Shown: positions 59,595 through 64,000 of the stretch, piece by piece | Position numbering within the stretch: position 1 is the stretch's first letter | How the letters are laid out: each line of letters opens with the position of its first letter | Assembly (NCBI GenBank): GCA_050249695.1 | Contig: JBFWQA010000003.1 | Location: 434,001-498,000 of the forward strand | Reading direction: 5' to 3' | Length of the DNA: 64,000 nt | From: JACKJP01 sp050249695 | GTDB taxonomy: Bacteria; Pseudomonadota; Alphaproteobacteria; Rhizobiales; Tepidamorphaceae | Notes under the pieces: generated by a model | Seen by the model: only the letters and a program-made list of their open reading frames with translations | Told to the model about the DNA's origin: nothing | The model's database searches: none | Made by a program: the position numbers and the translations under genes

Positions 59595-60697
59595 CGCTCG
59601 ACGTCTTCATCAAACACCGCTTTGCGGATTTTGCGCTCGATGTCGCCTTCGAGGCGCCGTCGGGCGTCACCGCGCTGTTCGGCCATTCGGGCGCCGGCAA
59701 GACGAGCATCGTCAAGGCGGTCGCCGGCCTGCTCCGGCCCGAGGAGGGACGGATCCTTCTGAATGGCCGTACGCTTGTCGATACGAAATCGGGGCTGTGG
59801 CTGCCGCCGCATCGTCGGCGCGTCGGCTACGTATTTCAGGAAGACCGCCTGTTTCCGCACATTTCGGTAGCAGGCAACCTGCGCTACGCGCGCGGCGCGC
59901 GCACCGATCCGGCCAAGTTCGAACGGATCGTCGGGATGCTCGGCATCGCGCCGCTGCTGCAGCGCCGGCCGGCCACCCTTTCCGGCGGCGAAAGACAGCG
60001 CGTCGCGATCGGACGCGCGCTGCTGGCAGATCCGATGCTGCTGCTGATGGACGAACCGCTGGCCTCGCTCGACGAGCCGCGAAAGACCGAAATCCTGCCC
60101 TATCTGGAACGCCTGCGGGATGAGGCGACCGTTCCCATTCTCTATGTCAGCCATTCGGCGTCGGAAGTGGCGCGGCTGGCGACGACCATCGTGGCCATCG
60201 AAGGCGGCAAGGTCGCGCGGACGGGATCCGTCGACGAGATTCTTTCCGATCCGGCCGCCGTGCCGCTGCTCGGACAGCGCGAGGCGGGCGCGGTGTTGGT
60301 TGCCACGGTGACCGGCCACGACCCTCAGGACGGGCTGACGGAACTCGCCGTCGCCGCCGGCCGCCTCGTTCTGCCTCTCGTCGACGTGCCGCCGGGCACG
60401 CGACTGCGTCTGCGGATCAGCGCGCATGACATCGTGATCGCGCGTGACAAGCCGCACGCCATCAGCGCGCTGAACATACTCCCGGTCACCGTCACCGCGA
60501 TACATCAGGGCGAGGGACCGGGCGCGGCGATCGGGCTGGATGCGCGTGGCGACCGGCTCGTCGCCCGCCTTACGCGCCGGTCGGTGCGGATACTGGCGCT
60601 GGAGCCGGGCCTTGAATGCTATGCGATCATCAAATCGACGGCCATCGCGCCGCATGACATCTCACGGTCCGCCGCCGGCGGTGTCGCGACATTTTGA
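59591..60697 (+). CDS. modC: Molybdate ABC transporter ATP-binding protein
   Basis: A 368-aa ATPase: Walker A GHSGAGKTSIVKAVAG, Q-loop YVFQEDRLFPHISVAGNL, signature LSGGERQRVAIGRALL, Walker B LLLMDEPLASLDEPRK and switch VSHSASEVARL. The C-terminal third (about residues 295-365: SAHDIVIARDKPHAISALNILPVTVTAI) is the TOBE domain that binds molybdate and gates transport. It overlaps modB (ATGA) and ends directly before a degraded membrane-protein fragment in another frame. Confidence 0.96.
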   Translation: MTLDVFIKHRFADFALDVAFEAPSGVTALFGHSGAGKTSIVKAVAGLLRPEEGRILLNGRTLVDTKSGLWLPPHRRRVGYVFQEDRLFPHISVAGNLRYARGARTDPAKFERIVGMLGIAPLLQRRPATLSGGERQRVAIGRALLADPMLLLMDEPLASLDEPRKTEILPYLERLRDEATVPILYVSHSASEVARLATTIVAIEGGKVARTGSVDEILSDPAAVPLLGQREAGAVLVATVTGHDPQDGLTELAVAAGRLVLPLVDVPPGTRLRLRISAHDIVIARDKPHAISALNILPVTVTAIHQGEGPGAAIGLDARGDRLVARLTRRSVRILALEPGLECYAIIKSTAIAPHDISRSAAGGVATF

Positions 60698-60698
60698 T

Positions 60699-60941
60699 TG
60701 GGTTTCATCGCAGCAACCATGGAACCTCGCGCAGGTGCTGGCGCCGGCAGCCGCGTTCAGCCTGTTTCTTGCAGTACTCGCAGGAACCCTGCTCTTTTCG
60801 GTGCGCGCGAACGGATATGCCGCCAACGGCCTTTTCCTGGCGAAAATCGCCTTCGTCACGATTGGGACCGTGGCGGCGCTTTCACTTCGTATCAAAGGCG
60901 GGCGCCTGATCACTTGTTCACAAGTAAAGATTCCAATATAA
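60699..60941 (+). pseudogene. C-terminal fragment of an integral membrane protein (DUF2214/DUF6644-like)
   Basis: A frame that begins next to the modC stop reads WVSSQQPWNLAQVLAPAAAF, then two TM-like helices (FSLFLAVLAGTLLFSVRANGYAANG and GLFLAKIAFVTIGTVAALSL), then RIKGGR and a stop. The L-x-F-S-x-x-A-x-x-Y-A-x-N-x-x-F-x-x-K pattern is like the last two helices of small multi-TM DUF2214/DUF6644-type proteins. No start codon with SD and no N-terminal half exist, since that region is occupied by modC. It therefore reads as a remnant of a deleted gene. Family assignment is by eye. Confidence 0.45.
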
Positions 60942-61219
60942 ATTTACTTAAAATTCTAAATGTTAAAATAAAATACATTATCGTAACTAAGTTCAGTCGG
61001 TCATGTTGCATCGACTTCAGGTGAAATTAACAATTACTGTGCATCATCCGGCGATCATTTGCCGGAGCCCTTGATGACGATCCTATCCTCCCTCGACGCT
61101 TTTGCGTTCGAATGGCGTCCGTATGCTGAAAAGCCGCGCGGTTTGACGGCTCTTTCAGCAGTTCCGGCGGCGGCGCACGCATTCAACGCCGCTTGCGTGC
61201 GGTAATAGGAACGATTTCC
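60942..61219. other. AT-rich intergenic stretch
   Basis: About 280 bases without a credible gene. The part 60920-61035 is strikingly AT-rich with runs of A/T, unlike the rest of the window, and returns to normal GC after about 61090. Its left edge coincides with the membrane-protein fragment. No inverted terminal repeats, tRNA or integrase were seen. It may hold the promoter of the GGDEF-EAL gene. Confidence 0.5.
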
Positions 61220-62902
61220 ATGCCTCGTGCCCACCGTTTCGCGCTGCCCGCCATTCTGGCCGGCCTCCTCATCGCGCTGGCCGGCCTGTGGCTGCAGCGC
61301 GCGGTGCTGCTGGAAGCCGCCGCCGATCAGCCCGTGCAGTATGAGGTGAGTTGGAACGACGGAGCCGGCCTTGTCGGGACAGAAGCGGAATTGACCGCGA
61401 AAGCGATCGCCAGCGCGCTATACGCCGGACACCTCGGCTTCGGGATGGCACTGGTGATCGGCGTAAGCGGCCTTCTTGCCTACATGCTCATCCAGAATCG
61501 TTCGCTGCGCCGTGCCGGACAGATCGTCGCCAAGAACGCCAGCGACATGTCGTTCCTGGCGCGGCACGACGCGCTGACGCGCCTGCCCAACCGTTTCGCC
61601 TTCGACGCGGCATACCGCGCGGCGATGGCACAACGCGGATCGGAAGCCAGGATCGCCATCCTCGCCATCGACCTGGACGGTTTCAAGACGATCAACGACA
61701 TGCTCGGTCACGGTGCCGGCGATGCGCTGCTCGTCGCCGTCGCCGGAGTCCTTCGCAAGACCGTGCTGGACTGGGACAAGCGCAATACCGCCGCCCGTGT
61801 CGGCGGTGATGAATTCCTGGCGTTGCTATGGACGGCGCCGAACGGTCCGCACCCAAGGGAGTTGGCGGAAGAACTCCTCCTGATATTGCAGCGTCCGCTC
61901 GAGACGTCTTACGGATCGATGACGATCGGCGCGACCATCGGTGTCGCCCTGTCCGGCTCCAATGCTCCGGCCGAAGACGAACTGATCGTCAACGCCGACC
62001 TGGCCCTGACCGAAGCCAAGGGACGCGGCAAGCAGATGGTGCTGGAGTTTCACCCTCAGATGCGAGCCGACCTCCAGCGCCGCCTCAGGATCGAAGCCGA
62101 CCTCGCCGGCGCTGTCGAAGACGGGCAGATATTCCCTCACTACCAGCCCCAGTTCGATCTTGTCTCCGGGCGGGCAATCGGTGTGGAGGCGCTTGCCCGA
62201 TGGCGTCATCCAGAGCTTGGTTGGATCGCGCCGGACGAGTTTATCCCGATCGCCGAGAGTTGCGGCGACGTCGGCGGTGTCGGCCGCAGGATTCTCGAGA
62301 CCGCCTGCAGGGACGCCACTCTCCTGCCGGAACATATCGGTCTGTCGGTCAACATCTCGGTGACCCAGATACTCAAGGACGATATTCACGCCTCGGTCCG
62401 CGACGTTCTGGAGATAACCGGACTGGACCCTGCAAGATTGCGCCTGGAGATTACCGAATCGGCGATGATGACCGACGTGAACAAGGTCCTGATCACGCTC
62501 AACCGCCTCCAGGCGCTCGGTGTTCATATCGCCCTCGACGATTTCGGAACCGGCTTTTCCGCGTTGTCGCACCTGACCAAGTTCCGCTGGGACGAGCTGA
62601 AGATCGACCGGAGTCTCGTCGCCTCGGCCCTGACCGATCCGGTGAACATGACGATCATCCGTTCGGTCCGTATCCTCGCGCGCAAGATTCAGGCCCGCGT
62701 GACGGCGGAAGGAATTGAAACGCCGGCGCAGCAGCAGATGCTGACGACGATCGGGTGCGACGTCGGTCAGGGCTTCCTGTTCAGTCCGCCAGTCCCGATC
62801 GAGGAAATTCCGCCGCTTCTCCTGCGAAGCATGAGAGCTGCATTTGCCCGCCCGCAGAGCGCGGCCGACCGAACCGGCGATCATCGCATCGGTTTGCGAT
62901 AG
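61220..62902 (+). CDS. GGDEF-EAL cyclic-di-GMP protein
   Basis: A 560-aa membrane protein. ATG 61220 follows AGGA. Two TM helices (about residues 8-30 and 72-94) flank a small periplasmic loop, so it has a short sensor. The GGDEF domain (about 115-275) has DALTRLPNRFAFD and an intact active-site loop ARVGGDEFLAL. The EAL domain (about 290-540) has GVEALARWRHPELGWI, LEITESAMM, ALDDFGTGFSALSHL, LKIDRSLV and TAEGIETPAQ, all catalytic motifs present. Both synthesis and breakdown of c-di-GMP are therefore possible. It neighbours an exopolysaccharide autokinase, a typical c-di-GMP output. Confidence 0.93.
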   Translation: MPRAHRFALPAILAGLLIALAGLWLQRAVLLEAAADQPVQYEVSWNDGAGLVGTEAELTAKAIASALYAGHLGFGMALVIGVSGLLAYMLIQNRSLRRAGQIVAKNASDMSFLARHDALTRLPNRFAFDAAYRAAMAQRGSEARIAILAIDLDGFKTINDMLGHGAGDALLVAVAGVLRKTVLDWDKRNTAARVGGDEFLALLWTAPNGPHPRELAEELLLILQRPLETSYGSMTIGATIGVALSGSNAPAEDELIVNADLALTEAKGRGKQMVLEFHPQMRADLQRRLRIEADLAGAVEDGQIFPHYQPQFDLVSGRAIGVEALARWRHPELGWIAPDEFIPIAESCGDVGGVGRRILETACRDATLLPEHIGLSVNISVTQILKDDIHASVRDVLEITGLDPARLRLEITESAMMTDVNKVLITLNRLQALGVHIALDDFGTGFSALSHLTKFRWDELKIDRSLVASALTDPVNMTIIRSVRILARKIQARVTAEGIETPAQQQMLTTIGCDVGQGFLFSPPVPIEEIPPLLLRSMRAAFARPQSAADRTGDHRIGLR

Positions 62903-63045
62903 AGCTCACCTCAAGCTGGCATCGCTTGAACGCCGGTGTTTCGTGTCGGGGCAGGGAGCGCGGGCAGAGGCGGTGTCATCGCCGTTAGGCCCGTCAAACA
63001 CGCATCCAGCCAAAGTTAACCGCTCCGGGGGCGGCCGGCGCGAGA

Positions 63046-64000
63046 TCATGCCGGCGACTGGCCGTTTCCCGCCATGTAGTGATGCGCCGCATAATAGGTT
63101 TGCGCGCCGTAGGCCTCATAAAGATGCTGACGCCGCATGTTGACCTTGTTGAGAACGACGCCCAGGCATTTCTCGCGCACCGCCGGCTCCCTGGCCAGCG
63201 TCGTGCGGACGAGCTTGCGCGGTGTTCTTCCCCATTCGACCACCATCAGGAAGCCGTCGAAGAGATGGGCCGCGGCGCGCACGTCGGCCAGCGGCATGAG
63301 CGGGGGGAGATCGACCACGATGTAGTCGAAGAACTGCCCGGCGTCCTGCAGTACCTCACGCATGCGCACGGACGACAGCAACAGGCCGGAATGGGAAATC
63401 CGGTTGCGGACCACGGCCGGCAGCACCACGAGTTTGGAATCGGCCTCCATCAGGTAGAGGTCTTTGAGCGGCACGCCGTGCTCCAGCGCATCCAGCAGCC
63501 CGGCATCGGCGTTGGGCGCCAGCCTGCGCGTGAGATCGGGATTGCGCAGGTCGCCGTCGACAAGCAGCGTCCGCATCCCGTGCTGGGCAAGCAGCGAGCC
63601 GAAATTCTTCGCAACCGTGGATTTGCCTTCCGATGGCATCGCCGACACGATGCCGATGATCTTGGGTTTGCGCTCCATGAGCATCAGATCCGCCGCGACC
63701 TTCGCCGAGCGCAACGTTTCCGAATAGAAGGACATGGGCTCGTCCAGCACGTGGCGCATGATCGTGCCGTCCTCGGCGATCAGCCTCGGCGAGCGCTGCA
63801 CCGTGGCAATCTCACGCGCGCCGGAGGCAGGAGGCGCATCGACCTTTTCGTGGACGATCGGGAGCGTGCCGATATATTCCTGCCCGAGCTCCCGGATGAT
63901 CTGCTCGCCGGAACGGAAGCTGTCCTCGCGGAATTCCCTGAGGGCGCCGAACCCCACGCCGGCAATGCCGCCGGCCATGACGAACGCCATCAGGATCAGG
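63046..64000 (-). CDS. Polysaccharide biosynthesis tyrosine autokinase (Wzc/ExoP-like), 5' part outside window
   Basis: The C-terminal ~318 residues of a bacterial tyrosine kinase fused to a Wzz-type chain-length regulator. The frame is open to the window edge, with a hydrophobic segment (LILMAFVMAGGIAGVGFG) that is the second TM of such proteins. The cytoplasmic kinase has Walker A SAMPSEGKSTVAKNFGSLLA, Walker A' TLLVDGDLRNPDL and Walker B YIVVDLPPLMPLADV. The C-terminus holds several Tyr residues (LYEAYGAQTYYAAHHY), the autophosphorylated cluster. It controls exopolysaccharide polymerisation and export. galE and galU in this window supply UDP-sugars for the same type of pathway. Confidence 0.93.
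   Translation of the reverse strand, partial: LILMAFVMAGGIAGVGFGALREFREDSFRSGEQIIRELGQEYIGTLPIVHEKVDAPPASGAREIATVQRSPRLIAEDGTIMRHVLDEPMSFYSETLRSAKVAADLMLMERKPKIIGIVSAMPSEGKSTVAKNFGSLLAQHGMRTLLVDGDLRNPDLTRRLAPNADAGLLDALEHGVPLKDLYLMEADSKLVVLPAVVRNRISHSGLLLSSVRMREVLQDAGQFFDYIVVDLPPLMPLADVRAAAHLFDGFLMVVEWGRTPRKLVRTTLAREPAVREKCLGVVLNKVNMRRQHLYEAYGAQTYYAAHHYMAGNGQSPA

Noticed and set aside
58457..60697. A 746-codon frame running through modA, modB and modC
   Set aside because: Only its last half is the genuine modC frame. The first part is out-of-frame over modA and modB and is Arg/Pro-rich with no motif; modC starts at 59591.
60698..61024. A 108-codon plus-strand frame after modC
   Set aside because: Runs from GC-rich to AT-rich DNA with abrupt composition change, no motif, and no SD; the other frame carries the membrane-protein fragment.

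Overview
The window reads as a chromosomal segment of an alphaproteobacterium, most likely of the order Hyphomicrobiales (rhizobia-like). The pointers are uniformly high G+C with strong G/C third positions, a fused anthranilate synthase trpE(G) preceded by a Trp-rich leader peptide, the PhyR-NepR-EcfG general stress response module, HWE-family histidine kinases, a bacteriophytochrome with its own heme oxygenase, and small families such as DUF3309 and DUF1328. I could not determine the genus. No rRNA, tRNA, CRISPR array, insertion sequence or prophage was recognised.

Layout. 1-5.3 kb: glutamate synthase, gltB (5' end outside the window) and gltD. 5.4-11.5 kb: envelope and polysaccharide genes (SGNH/DUF459 protein, lytic transglycosylase, galE, galU, outer-membrane beta-barrel). 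11.7-14.5 kb: a PomAB-like stator pair and hemH. 14.7-18.2 kb: a light-sensing module (single-domain response regulator, bacteriophytochrome kinase, heme oxygenase). 18.3-21.9 kb: a TRAP transporter operon ending in a NIPSNAP protein. 22.1-28.9 kb: a class-I amidotransferase-like hydrolase, a NicO-type metal exporter with a DUF1007 partner, gamma-glutamyltransferase, and a copper ATPase with a CueR-type promoter. 29.1-31.7 kb: a GNAT/C39-like fusion coupled to a RimK-like ATP-grasp ligase. 31.7-37.1 kb: creatininase family, lone ABC ATPase, MarR, methyltransferase, CaiD-like hydratase and amtB-glnK. 37.4-41.2 kb: TetR-controlled HlyD/ABC exporter operon. 41.2-43.5 kb: trpE(G) with its attenuator. 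43.7-47.3 kb: cold-shock protein, isochorismatase-family hydrolase, L,D-transpeptidase and AI-2E-family protein.

47.5-57.5 kb is a general stress response island. phyR diverges from nepR-ecfG. Around them sit csbD, DUF1328, DUF883, holin-like, dps, DUF3309 and PRC-barrel genes, plus an HWE kinase that could feed PhyR. At least six of these transcription units carry a perfect GGAAC-N16/17-CGTT sequence upstream, the EcfG-type promoter, and three more carry GGAAC-N16-CATT. The island therefore looks like both the regulator and a local part of its regulon.

57.7-60.7 kb holds a one-domain ModE-like regulator and modABC, with a Mo-box-like inverted repeat over the modA promoter. A decayed membrane-protein fragment and an AT-rich stretch follow. 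The window ends with a GGDEF-EAL protein and the C-terminal kinase half of an exopolysaccharide tyrosine autokinase (truncated by the window edge).

All family calls come from reading motifs by eye. Start codons were chosen from Shine-Dalgarno sequences, neighbouring stops and family N-termini, and several are flagged as uncertain.
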